Source: Flavobacterium sp. 11 (lineage in GTDB: Bacteria; Bacteroidota; Bacteroidia; Flavobacteriales; Flavobacteriaceae). Taken from it: 64,000 nt of DNA. The stretch is from contig NZ_PEFE01000001.1 in NCBI RefSeq assembly GCF_002754315.1, forward strand, positions 3,100,001 to 3,164,000, read 5' to 3'. Every line of letters starts with the position of its first letter. The first letter of the stretch is position 1. The translations under genes and the position numbers were made by a program. Shown one piece after another: positions 44,325-52,613 of the stretch. The notes beneath the pieces were generated by a model. That model searched no databases and was not told the DNA's origin. It saw only the letters and a program-made list of their open reading frames with translations.

Positions 44325-46466
44325 ATGAAACAAAATTTCTCATCTGACAAACCTGTTGAAAATGAAAGTCAAGATAGATTTCAACGATATAATTTTTCAA
44401 AAAGAATTGCAGAAACAATTCAAAAAAGAGAAAGTCCAGATGGAATAGTCATTGGTATTTATGGTGCTTGGGGAGAAGGGAAAACATCTGTTCAAAATTT
44501 CATAGAACAAGAGCTTAAAACAGATGATACTATCTTAATAATTAAATTAAATCCTTGGAGGTATAATGATGAAGATACTTTAATTAGAAATTTTTTAAAG
44601 AAAATAGCTGACCTCTTAGGTAAAGAATTAGAAAAACGAAAAATTAAATTAGGTAATTTCATAGAAAAATATGGAGCTTTAGGTGGTTTTGTAGGTGTAG
44701 ATTTTACACAAATCGGAAAATCATTATCAGAAATAGATTTAGAAGATTGGAAAAATAAGATTGATGACTTCTTGAAAGAAAGCACAAGTAAACTTGTAAT
44801 TTTTGTTGATGATATAGATAGATTAGACAAACAAGAAATCTATTCATTATTTAGATTAGTTAAATTAACAGGTGATTTTTCAAATACGACTTATATCCTT
44901 TCATTTGATGAAATAATGGTTGCATCTGCAATAGGTGATAGATTTGGTGCAGGTAATGAATTGTCTGGTCAAAATTTTCTAGAAAAAATCATTCAAGTTC
45001 CACTTAAAATTCCTCAGGCACAAATAAGTGCTTTAAAAACATATTGTTTTGAACTCGTAGACAAAGCTATTGATGAAAGTGAAATTAAATTAAGTCAAAG
45101 TGAAGAACAAAGATTTGTATATCAATTTACTGAGAGTGTATTACTTCGCCTAAAAACTCCAAGATTAGCAGTTAGATATGGAAACTCTTTATCATTTGCT
45201 TTACCGTTGTTAAAAGGTGAAATTAACCATATAGATTTAATGTTAATTGAGGCCTTAAAGATATTCTATCCAAGACATTATGAATTTGTAAAATTAAACT
45301 CCAATTATTTTATTACTTCATATTCTTCAGAGAATATCTATGGTGTTGAACAAAATGTTAAAGATAAAAAGGATGAACTTACTCAACATTTAGACATACT
45401 GGCAACTGACTTATCAAAAAAAGAAAAATCTTCAGTATTATCATTACTTAAATTTTTGTTTCCAAGACTTAATGAAGCATTTCATAATAGGTTTCAACAC
45501 GAAGGGGAAAAAAATTGGTTTAAAGAAAAACGAATTGTTTCTACAGATTATTTTAAAAGATATTTTTCATACACAGTAATTGATGGTGAAATTTCAGATA
45601 TAATATTTGATGATTTTGTAAATTCAATTAAAATATTAGAAATAGATAATATTGCAGATAAATTAGATAGTATTTTAACAGAAACTTCAGCAGATACTTT
45701 TATTTTTAAATTAAGGTCATATGAAGAAGATTTAGACTGGACAACTTCTAAAAAATTATCTTTAGCATTATGTATAAAAAGCAGAGTTTTTCCAACAAAT
45801 GACTCATTTTTTGGCTTTGGTTATGACGATGCAAAATCTCAATCTTCAATTTTTATTTTCCAATTATTAAAGAGGCACTTAATAATTGAAGAAACATTTG
45901 AATTTACTAAATTACTTATGGAAAATCCTGTACCTATTGATTTTTCTTTTTTAATAAATAAGTGGTTTCGAAATGGAAGAACTAAAACTGAAAATATTTT
46001 TTCAGAAGAACAGAATATTGAAATTGCACGAATTCTAAGAGAGCGAGCATTAAGTGAAGCTGGAGAAACTCCACTCTTTGAAAAATACCCAAAAAATATT
46101 AATTTTTTACTTTCAACTTGGTTGTCATTTGATAATATCGGATATATAGAATACTTAAATCAAATATTTAGTAAACAACCAAATAAAGTTAAAGAATTAC
46201 TTATAACTTTTACTCCATCTGCGACAAGTACAAGTAATCCGGAGATTCATAAATCAAATTTCACAAAAGAACAATACAACTATATTAAAACTTTGATTGA
46301 TAAAAATTTAATTCACCAAAAAATAAGACAAATTTATGGTGAAGAAATTGACAAAAAAGAGGTTGAATATATTGAATTTGAAAACAAACAGACAGATATT
46401 AACATTATGAGACAATTTGAAGATTGGTTTGAAAAAGACGCAAAAGAAATAGAACCAGCCGAATAA
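44325..46466 (+). CDS. KAP family P-loop NTPase
   Basis: 713 aa. The KAP NTPase domain occupies about residues 17-330: Walker A GAWGEGKT (47-54), conserved LNPWRY (about 75-80), Walker B LVIFVDDIDRLD (157-168) and LSFDEIMVASAI. The C-terminal half (350-713) is a helix-rich region I do not recognise. Unlike the phage-exclusion protein PifA there is no convincing membrane pair between Walker A and B, so a soluble protein is expected. KAP ATPases occur in phage-exclusion and other defence roles. The gene is a lone unit between two terminators, and its runs of AAT/TTA/GAA codons look more AT-biased than the thr genes. Defence is inference. Confidence 0.85.
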   Translation: MKQNFSSDKPVENESQDRFQRYNFSKRIAETIQKRESPDGIVIGIYGAWGEGKTSVQNFIEQELKTDDTILIIKLNPWRYNDEDTLIRNFLKKIADLLGKELEKRKIKLGNFIEKYGALGGFVGVDFTQIGKSLSEIDLEDWKNKIDDFLKESTSKLVIFVDDIDRLDKQEIYSLFRLVKLTGDFSNTTYILSFDEIMVASAIGDRFGAGNELSGQNFLEKIIQVPLKIPQAQISALKTYCFELVDKAIDESEIKLSQSEEQRFVYQFTESVLLRLKTPRLAVRYGNSLSFALPLLKGEINHIDLMLIEALKIFYPRHYEFVKLNSNYFITSYSSENIYGVEQNVKDKKDELTQHLDILATDLSKKEKSSVLSLLKFLFPRLNEAFHNRFQHEGEKNWFKEKRIVSTDYFKRYFSYTVIDGEISDIIFDDFVNSIKILEIDNIADKLDSILTETSADTFIFKLRSYEEDLDWTTSKKLSLALCIKSRVFPTNDSFFGFGYDDAKSQSSIFIFQLLKRHLIIEETFEFTKLLMENPVPIDFSFLINKWFRNGRTKTENIFSEEQNIEIARILRERALSEAGETPLFEKYPKNINFLLSTWLSFDNIGYIEYLNQIFSKQPNKVKELLITFTPSATSTSNPEIHKSNFTKEQYNYIKTLIDKNLIHQKIRQIYGEEIDKKEVEYIEFENKQTDINIMRQFEDWFEKDAKEIEPAE

Positions 46467-46586
46467 ATACAGATTACAATACAGGTTTGACAAAATTTGG
46501 GTTTTAAGCTTAATCTAAAGTTGGTTTTGTATTTGCAAAATTAGTGTTAAACCGAAAATTAATCTAAATATACTCCCCGCTAACGT

Positions 46587-46599
46587 GAGCGTCCCGCTC
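46587..46599. repeat. Small GC-rich hairpin behind the KAP gene
   Basis: GAGCG-TCC-CGCTC, a 5-bp stem in an otherwise AT-rich spacer (46467-46692), with GC-rich flanks CCCCGCTAACGT and GTGACC. It may be a remnant of a dispersed element or of the insertion that brought in the KAP gene. Confidence 0.35.
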
Positions 46600-46621
46600 G
46601 TGACCAATAACAAAACAAAAT

Positions 46622-46654
46622 AAGCTACTGACTTAAAAGGATGTAGCTTTTTTT
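46622..46654 (+). terminator. Terminator downstream of the KAP gene
   Basis: 7-bp stem AAGCTAC (46622-46628) and GTAGCTT (46643-46649) with a run of eight T (46648-46655). It lies about 155 bases behind the KAP stop. Confidence 0.6.
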
Positions 46655-46692
46655 ATACCTTGGCACTACAATAAAAACCAAATAGAAAAAAG

Positions 46693-47169
46693 ATGAACAC
46701 AACAGAGCAAGTACCAAAGCAATCAAAGTTCAGTATCAAAAATATTTTTCTTCCAGACTACGAAAACTACGAAGGGGTTCGAAGAATCAATATTTATGTA
46801 ATGCGGCTGTTTTTCGCGTTAATGTTTGTTTTTGTTGCCACAGATTCCTGGACCGTTATTCTTACCCATCAAGGGGAATGGGATCCTACAAGAGCTGTAG
46901 CTTGGTGCACTTGGGCCGCTTACTCTACATTGGCGCTTTTAGGGGTGTTCCATACGTTGCGCATGTTACCCATTATGCTTTTTATGATTTTTTATAAAGG
47001 ACTTTGGCTTATTGTTGTTGCTTATCCTTTATGGTCAGCAGGAACGCTCAAAGGTTCACCAGCCGAAGGAATGGCGTATATGTTCACCGGAATTATCATT
47101 CCAATACTTTTCATGCCTTGGAAATACGTATTCAAAAAATACATTTTATTTGAGACGAAAAAGAAATGA
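46693..47169 (+). CDS. Four-helix membrane protein of unknown function
   Basis: 158 aa. After a 40-residue polar N terminus there are four hydrophobic segments, roughly 33-53, 70-92, 94-115 and 125-145, ending in a Lys-rich cytosolic tail (FETKKK). I recognise no named family. It is monocistronic, between the KAP terminator and a bidirectional terminator. Confidence 0.7.
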   Translation: MNTTEQVPKQSKFSIKNIFLPDYENYEGVRRINIYVMRLFFALMFVFVATDSWTVILTHQGEWDPTRAVAWCTWAAYSTLALLGVFHTLRMLPIMLFMIFYKGLWLIVVAYPLWSAGTLKGSPAEGMAYMFTGIIIPILFMPWKYVFKKYILFETKKK

Positions 47170-47195
47170 TTACAGCATTTCAATATACCTACTAA

Positions 47196-47234
47196 AAACA
47201 AAACGGCTGAGAAAATTTCACAGCCGTTTTGTTT
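47196..47234. terminator. Bidirectional terminator between membrane protein and SYLF genes
   Basis: 14-bp complementary arms (47196-47209, including AACAAAACGGCTG, and 47221-47234) with an 11-base loop and A/T runs, between convergent genes. Confidence 0.9.
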
Positions 47235-47236
47235 TA

Positions 47237-47776
47237 TCACAAGTTATTAAACTTAAACTTCTGTCCGCCAATCGATGCCTCGTACATGAGTCCGCCCTTT
47301 TGCATGGTGAACACCATCACGCCATCGGTATATTTTACATTTGCCGAAGCGCCTTCAGTTACGGCTACCGCTGAGGCTTGTGCGGAAAACTCGAATCGGC
47401 TTTCTTTAAAACGGTTCATTTCGTTTTTTGTTTCAAAAAATATCACCTCCCGATAGGCTTGTCCACCAGCCTGAAAGCCTATGCTCAATTGCGTTAATTT
47501 TGCCATTCCTATTCGCTTGTTCTGCTCATAGACCACGCCGTTACCAGCTGCTCCTCCAACACCTATTCCTCCTTTTCCAACATTAGGAAAAATAACATAA
47601 CCATAGGCTTTATCAAAAAGTGCTTTCATCAACGGGTCACTTTTAATGAACTCCGCTTTTGCTGTTTTGCTGTCAGCAATAATTTTATTCTTTTTAGCGG
47701 TTGATTGCCCTAATACAGGCGCTATGTTTAGTACACAAGCCATCAGTATTACCAAAAAAATATTTAAATTTTTCAT
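47237..47776 (-). CDS. Lipid-binding SYLF (YSC84-type) domain protein, secreted
   Basis: 179 aa with a signal peptide (about 1-23, ending VLGQS). The SYLF domain fills the rest: YGYVIFPNVGKGGIGVGGAAGNGVVY (about 59-84), the IGFQAGGQAYREVIFF segment (103-118) and a C-terminal GGLMYEASIGGQKFKF. SYLF domains bind phosphoinositides in eukaryotes; bacterial members are periplasmic or lipoproteins of unclear role. The gene has its own promoter (47814-47821). Confidence 0.9.
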   Translation of the reverse strand: MKNLNIFLVILMACVLNIAPVLGQSTAKKNKIIADSKTAKAEFIKSDPLMKALFDKAYGYVIFPNVGKGGIGVGGAAGNGVVYEQNKRIGMAKLTQLSIGFQAGGQAYREVIFFETKNEMNRFKESRFEFSAQASAVAVTEGASANVKYTDGVMVFTMQKGGLMYEASIGGQKFKFNNL

Positions 47777-47813
47777 AATTGTATGTATTAAATTGTTGTA
47801 CAGTTTCTTTGCT

Positions 47814-47821
47814 CAAAGGTA
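47814..47821 (-). promoter_or_regulatory. Candidate -7 box of the SYLF gene
   Basis: TACCTTTG on the minus strand, 38 bases before the ATG at 47776. An identical TACCTTTG box occurs on the plus strand at 47915-47922 for the divergent gene. Confidence 0.5.
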
Positions 47822-47914
47822 AAAAAAAATCCTTGCTTAATAGTTAAATACACTGATTATCAATATTATGTAAATTATTTTATTAAAAAAAACGAGTGAT
47901 TAATCCCTTTTTTT

Positions 47915-47922
47915 TACCTTTG
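47915..47922 (+). promoter_or_regulatory. Candidate -7 box of the GNAT gene
   Basis: TACCTTTG, 41 bases before the ATG at 47963. Same octamer as the divergent SYLF promoter; a TTG upstream box is not evident. Confidence 0.45.
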
Positions 47923-47962
47923 AAAAACATAAAGCAATAACCCTAGAATAGAAGTAGTATCC

Positions 47963-48469
47963 ATGATTACAAAAGCAACAACAGAAGACGTTTCCTTATT
48001 AAATACATTAATCAATTCAGCCTATCGTGGCGAATCTTCTAAAAAAGGATGGACCACTGAAGCGAACATTTTAGAAGGACTCAGAACCACTGAAAAAGAA
48101 CTAATAGAAACGATTCAAAACCCAAAAAATACGATTCTGAAATTTACAGAGAATAACCAGATTATAGGTTGCGTATTGTTGATTGAAAAAGAGCAACAAT
48201 TATATTTAGGAATGCTGACGGTTTCGCCAGAATTGCAAAATAGTGGCGTTGGAAAAAAATTATTGCAACAGGCTGAAATTCATGCTTCGGCATTGGGATT
48301 GCCAAAAATTGTTATGACTGTAATTTCCGTTCGGGAAGAATTAATTGCTTGGTACAAACGCAACGGTTATTTGGATACGGGAGCAAGAGAACCATTTCCG
48401 GCAAGCGATGTTCATATTCCAATTACGGAAGTGCCTTTGGAATTTATTGTCTTGGAGAAAAGGGTTTAG
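47963..48469 (+). CDS. GNAT family N-acetyltransferase
   Basis: 168 aa. Full GNAT fold: acetyl-CoA-binding LYLGMLTVSPELQNSGVGKKLLQQAE (about 86-111), followed by AWYKRNGYLDTGAREPFP (about 131-148), the usual late strand and aromatic region. The acceptor substrate is not predictable. It is followed after 32 bases by an SRPBCC gene and probably forms a two-gene unit. Confidence 0.92.
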   Translation: MITKATTEDVSLLNTLINSAYRGESSKKGWTTEANILEGLRTTEKELIETIQNPKNTILKFTENNQIIGCVLLIEKEQQLYLGMLTVSPELQNSGVGKKLLQQAEIHASALGLPKIVMTVISVREELIAWYKRNGYLDTGAREPFPASDVHIPITEVPLEFIVLEKRV

Positions 48470-48501
48470 AACTAGTATAATCAATCTTAAATCGAAATAA
48501 A

Positions 48502-49005
48502 ATGGCAACTAATAGCAAAACACTTGTTGTAAAAGATTTAGAAGAAAAAACAATTCTGGTTTCCAGAACATTCACTGCGCCACTTGAAAAAGTCTGGCGT
48601 GCGTATACTGAAAGTGAATTATTGGAACAATGGTGGGCACCAAAACCTTGGAAAGCCGAAACCAAATCGATGCACTTTTCTGTTGGCGGTTATTGGTTGT
48701 ACGCGATGGTGGGGCCCGAAAATGAAAAACATTGGGGAAGAATGGATTATACAGCCATAACACCCCATTTAAGTTTTGAAATTAAAGATAGTTTTTGTGA
48801 CGAAGAGGGAACTGTAAACACTTCGTTGCCGGTTGCTACAGGAACTATTGTTTTTACGACTACAGAATCCGGTACTTTGGTTGAATTCAAGATGTTTTAT
48901 TCTAATGAAAAAGAGATTGAAACCATGATTGAAATGGGCTTTGAACAAGGTATTACGGCTTGTTTGGAACAATTGGAAGCGTTATTTCAAGAAAATAAAA
49001 TCTAG
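48502..49005 (+). CDS. SRPBCC (AHSA1-like) domain protein
   Basis: 167 aa helix-grip protein. VSRTFTAPLEKVWRAYTESELLEQWWAPKPW (about 19-49) is the family's first helix-grip part, and the C-terminal helix is IETMIEMGFEQGITACLEQLEALF. These proteins bind hydrophobic ligands; the group is named after the Hsp90 activator Aha1 but most bacterial members have no known job. It follows the GNAT gene closely. Confidence 0.92.
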   Translation: MATNSKTLVVKDLEEKTILVSRTFTAPLEKVWRAYTESELLEQWWAPKPWKAETKSMHFSVGGYWLYAMVGPENEKHWGRMDYTAITPHLSFEIKDSFCDEEGTVNTSLPVATGTIVFTTTESGTLVEFKMFYSNEKEIETMIEMGFEQGITACLEQLEALFQENKI

Positions 49006-49295
49006 CGATTACCAAAGATTCTATCCTTTTTCGGGATGTTCGCGTAAGGGATTGCGGCGGCATCCTTTATTTTTTTTCTTTAAAAAAATAAAGATAGAGC
49101 CAAAAGCCCGACCCCAAAGCTGCAGTTGCGGGAATGGAAAAGGGAATTTTCTGCTTTGGGGTTACGCCCAAATAAGGTTTCATGGTTTGGAAATTACTAT
49201 GCTGCTTTTTGTCACTCTATTAAAAAGCAATATATTAGTGCTGTCAAAATTATATCCGAAAAACGGTATTGAAATACCCCAAACCAATCTCATTT
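49006..49295. repeat. Dispersed hairpin repeat, copy A, and adjacent structure
   Basis: The spacer contains a copy of the repeat at 49052-49100: GCGGCGGCATCCTTTA, a 12-bp AT hairpin (49065-49076 and 49082-49093), then TAAAGATAGAGC. The same outer sequences frame the element at 54924-55022. A second, 10-bp inverted repeat (ACCCCAAAGC 49111-49120, complement 49153-49162) follows. Nothing codes here. Confidence 0.6.
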
Positions 49296-50825
49296 ATGAA
49301 AAAAACAGTACTATCCTTGCTCTTCGTTGGATTTTTTACCGCTTTGCATGCCCAGCCTTCAAAAACACCCACAACGCCTACCGCGCCAAAAGAAGAAAGT
49401 TCAGCCGCAAATCTTACTTTCAATCCGGATTCGCATGTAGTGACGGAACATACTACAACTATCAAAGGTCAAAAAGTGCCTTACAAAGCCACCACTGGTA
49501 CAATGCCGGTTTGGGACGAAGACGGAAAAGCTATAGCCGGTTTATTTTATACGTATTACGAACGCTCCGATGTAAAGGATCGTGCCGCCCGCCCTTTGGT
49601 TATCTCCTTCAATGGCGGTCCAGGTTCGGCTTCGGTGTGGATGCAGATTGCCTATACCGGTCCAAGTTTAATCAATATTGATGACGAAGGCTATCCGTTA
49701 CAGCCTTATGGAATCAAGGAAAATCCATATTCGATATTGGATGTTGCCGATATTGTTTTTGTAAATCCGGTTAATACCGCGTATTCAAGAGCAACGAGCA
49801 AAGAAATACCAACCACTAAATTCTTTGGTGTAAATGCCGACATTAAATACCTCGCCGATTGGATTAATGGATTTGTATCCAGAACCAATCGTTGGGCTTC
49901 ACCAAAATATTTGATTGGTGAAAGCTACGGTACCACACGCGTTTCGGGATTGGCGCTAGAATTGCAAAACAGCGAATGGATGTATCTGAACGGTGTAATT
50001 CTCGTATCGCCAACTGAACTGGGAATCACTCGTGGAGTCGCTTCTGAAGCGGCACTGAAACTGCCTTATTTTGCGGCTACTGCTTGGTATCACAAAATGC
50101 TGCCTGCTGATTTACAGAACAAAGATTTAACAGCCATGTTACCTGAAGTGGAAGACTTCACCATCAATGAGCTACTGCCCGCAATGAGCAAAGGAGGCGC
50201 ATTAGACGACCAAAAAAGAAAAGAAATGGCCGCTAAAATAGCACGTTATTCCGGACTTTCGGAAAAAGTGGTTTTGCAAAATAATTTAGACGTACCGTAT
50301 GATTATTTCTGGAAAGAATTATTGCGCGATCAAGGTTTTACGGTAGGAAGATTAGATTCCCGCTACAAAGGAATTGACCGTAAAGCGGCTGGTGACGGGC
50401 CTGATTTCAATGCCGAACTTACTTCGTGGCTCCACTCCTTTACTCCTGCCATCAATATGTACTTGCGTAATAATCTAAACTACAAAACCGATTTCAAATA
50501 CAATATGTTTGGCTCCGTGAGACCTTGGGATGATTCCAATGATAAAACCGGAGAAAACCTGCGTCAAGCCATGGCACAAAATCCATATTTGCATGTTATG
50601 GTTCAGTCTGGGTATTATGACGGAGCCTGCGATTATTTTAACTCAAAATACAACATGTGGCAAATGGACCCAAGCGGAAGACTTAAAGACAGAATGTCCT
50701 GGAAAGGCTATAGAAGCGGTCACATGATGTACTTACGAAAAGTAGATTTGGAAACTGCCAACGAAGATATCAGACAATTTATAAAACAATCCTTGCCTAA
50801 AGCTGGAGAATCGGCGAAATATTAG
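49296..50825 (+). CDS. S10 family serine carboxypeptidase, secreted
   Basis: 509 aa from ATG 49296; an in-frame start at 49269 would push nine residues before the signal peptide. Signal peptide MKKTVLS...LHAQ. Alpha/beta-hydrolase with the S10 pattern: FNGGPGSASVW (oxyanion region), nucleophile Ser210 in IGESYGTTR, Asp in GYYDGACDYFNS and His in YRSGHMMYL near the C terminus. It removes C-terminal residues from peptides in the periplasm or outside. Monocistronic, with a strong terminator after it. Confidence 0.93.
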   Translation: MKKTVLSLLFVGFFTALHAQPSKTPTTPTAPKEESSAANLTFNPDSHVVTEHTTTIKGQKVPYKATTGTMPVWDEDGKAIAGLFYTYYERSDVKDRAARPLVISFNGGPGSASVWMQIAYTGPSLINIDDEGYPLQPYGIKENPYSILDVADIVFVNPVNTAYSRATSKEIPTTKFFGVNADIKYLADWINGFVSRTNRWASPKYLIGESYGTTRVSGLALELQNSEWMYLNGVILVSPTELGITRGVASEAALKLPYFAATAWYHKMLPADLQNKDLTAMLPEVEDFTINELLPAMSKGGALDDQKRKEMAAKIARYSGLSEKVVLQNNLDVPYDYFWKELLRDQGFTVGRLDSRYKGIDRKAAGDGPDFNAELTSWLHSFTPAINMYLRNNLNYKTDFKYNMFGSVRPWDDSNDKTGENLRQAMAQNPYLHVMVQSGYYDGACDYFNSKYNMWQMDPSGRLKDRMSWKGYRSGHMMYLRKVDLETANEDIRQFIKQSLPKAGESAKY

Positions 50826-50843
50826 GTTTAGCATTATTTTTAT

Positions 50844-50882
50844 AAAAAAGGCTGTTCAAAATGATTTTGGACAGCCTTTTTT
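50844..50882 (+). terminator. Terminator behind the S10 peptidase gene
   Basis: Long near-perfect hairpin: AAAAAAGGCTGTTCAAAAT (50844-50862) against 50864-50882 with one G-T pair, followed by further T. Confidence 0.9.
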
Positions 50883-50945
50883 TGCTTTACAAATACAATA
50901 CCGAATATAAAAATCCATATCAGCGTTAATGGGTAAAACAAACCG

Positions 50946-50953
50946 TATTTTTG
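50946..50953 (+). promoter_or_regulatory. -7 box directly before the flavoprotein start codon
   Basis: TATTTTTG ends 5 bases before the GTG at 50958, so a transcript would start at or inside the start codon (leaderless mRNA). The same GTATTTTTGCAG block is found in the yebC promoter (59367-59378). No TTG box at proper spacing was seen. Confidence 0.4.
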
Positions 50954-50957
50954 CAGC

Positions 50958-52148
50958 GTGAAGAAATCAGTTTCAATTATTGGAGGAGGTCCCGCAGCAC
51001 TTATACTCGCTGCATTACTCGATTGTCAAAAATTTACCGTTACCATCTACGAAAAAAATAAAACACTAGGAAGAAAATTTCTGGTGGCGGGAAAAGGAGG
51101 ATTTAACCTCACCCATTCAGAACCAATTGCTGAGTTGATTGCGCGCTATACGCCACCCCATTTTCTGGAAAAAGCACTCCTTGATTTTGACAACGACGAT
51201 TTTCGGAAATGGATTGATTCTATCGGTATTCCAACCTACATCGGCAGCAGCAAACGGGTGTATCCTGAAAGTGGCATCAAACCCATAACAGTGCTCAAAG
51301 CAATTCTGGATGTTCTGACTAAACAAGGTGTTGCTATTCAATACCAACATACTTGGAAAGGTTGGACCAGCGACGATGCTATTATTTTCAATACGGATAC
51401 AGCAATACAATCAGATTATACCATTTTTGCCTTGGGCGGTGGGAGCTGGAAAGTAACCGGTTCAGATGGCACTTGGCTTGACTTGTTCGAAAAGCAAGAT
51501 ATTGCTATCGTTCCGTTTCAATCATCCAATTGTGCGTATCGTGTGAACTGGCCGGAAGATTTTATTTTGGAACATGAAGGCAGTCCGCTTAAAAATATCG
51601 CCATAAGCTGTTTGAATAAAAGACAAAAAGGCGAAGCGGTAATCACACGTTTCGGTTTAGAAGGGAATGCGATTTATGCCCTGAGTCCACAGATTAGAAA
51701 GGAATTGGAAAGCCAACAAAAGGCAACAATTTTTCTGGATATGAAACCAACGTTACGGTATGATGATTTGCTTCAAAAGATCAAAAAATCAACCTTTAAA
51801 AAGACGAGCGAAACACTACAAAAAGAAATTAAATTGAGTGCTGCACAGGTTGGACTTTTGAAAAAATACCTTTCGAAAGAAACCTACCTAAATCCGGAAT
51901 TATTGGCACAAAACATTAAAAAACTGAGTATCGAAATCACCGGCTCTGCCCTATTGAACGACGCAATATCAACAACAGGCGGTGTTCAACTGCATGCTGT
52001 GGATGAAAATTTCCAATTTAAAAACAAGAAAAGTCATTATTGTATTGGCGAAATGCTGGACTGGGATGCACCCACCGGAGGCTATCTTCTTCAGGCTTGC
52101 TTTAGTATGGGCATGCATCTTGCGCGTCACCTGAATAGTATTTCTTAA
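50958..52148 (+). CDS. HI0933-like FAD-dependent flavoprotein (TIGR03862 type)
   Basis: 396 aa, start codon GTG 50958 because SIIGGGPAALILAALL (the FAD-binding loop, residues 5-20) begins almost at once. KNKTLGRKFLVAGKGGFNLTHSE (34-56) is the hallmark of the HI0933/YhiN family. The C-terminal GEMLDWDAPTGGYLLQACFSMG with the last FAD contacts is intact. The family's reaction is unknown; relatives are annotated as putative NAD(P)/FAD oxidoreductases. It is convergent with the DUF3037 gene. Confidence 0.9.
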   Translation: MKKSVSIIGGGPAALILAALLDCQKFTVTIYEKNKTLGRKFLVAGKGGFNLTHSEPIAELIARYTPPHFLEKALLDFDNDDFRKWIDSIGIPTYIGSSKRVYPESGIKPITVLKAILDVLTKQGVAIQYQHTWKGWTSDDAIIFNTDTAIQSDYTIFALGGGSWKVTGSDGTWLDLFEKQDIAIVPFQSSNCAYRVNWPEDFILEHEGSPLKNIAISCLNKRQKGEAVITRFGLEGNAIYALSPQIRKELESQQKATIFLDMKPTLRYDDLLQKIKKSTFKKTSETLQKEIKLSAAQVGLLKKYLSKETYLNPELLAQNIKKLSIEITGSALLNDAISTTGGVQLHAVDENFQFKNKKSHYCIGEMLDWDAPTGGYLLQACFSMGMHLARHLNSIS

Positions 52149-52229
52149 TTTTTAATGTTCTAATGTTGACTCCAAAAGAGTGTTTTGTTTGCGAAATGAC
52201 TTTCCAACAGTTTTTCTTTTTCAATTTAT

Positions 52230-52613
52230 TTATAATACCATTTCTTCAAACAAGCGTTGCGTTGTTTTTTCCAAATCATCACACAATCCCGGATGCGGTC
52301 TTGAGGTTTGAATGGCAGAGCTGCGAAGTGCTGTCAACCAACGGAAACGCGATGGAATATCAAATTGTCCTATTGGTCCACCTGATTTTTCGCCATGCGC
52401 CACTTTCTCAAATGCTTGTAAGTTTAAATGCAATTGTTCTAGATCTAAATCGGCTGAAAATAGTTGCAGTTTGGCTTCGTTCATCGAGCAAAGCACTTTT
52501 ATAAACTTCGCTTTTTTACAAAAGAGAATAATACCCACATTGAGGAATTCTTCGCGTTCTACCCTTGGCACAACCCGGATTACGGCATACTCATATAAGT
52601 GCTTCTCTTGCAT
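52230..52613 (-). CDS. DUF3037 protein, partner of the HipA-like kinase
   Basis: 127 aa, complete. YEYAVIRVVPRVEREEFLNVGIILFC (about 8-33) is the signature of DUF3037, and the C-terminal SSAIQTSRPHPGLCDD is also typical. It overlaps the end of the upstream HipA-like gene by 23 bases, so the two are translationally coupled and made together. I recall DUF3037 genes next to HipA-like kinase genes in other bacteria; no function is known. A toxin/antitoxin-like or substrate role is only a guess. Confidence 0.85.
   Translation of the reverse strand: MQEKHLYEYAVIRVVPRVEREEFLNVGIILFCKKAKFIKVLCSMNEAKLQLFSADLDLEQLHLNLQAFEKVAHGEKSGGPIGQFDIPSRFRWLTALRSSAIQTSRPHPGLCDDLEKTTQRLFEEMVL

Noticed and set aside
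48929..49681. 250-codon ORF on the plus strand
   Set aside because: It overlaps the SRPBCC gene end, a hairpin repeat and the S10 peptidase signal peptide in another frame; composition is non-protein-like.
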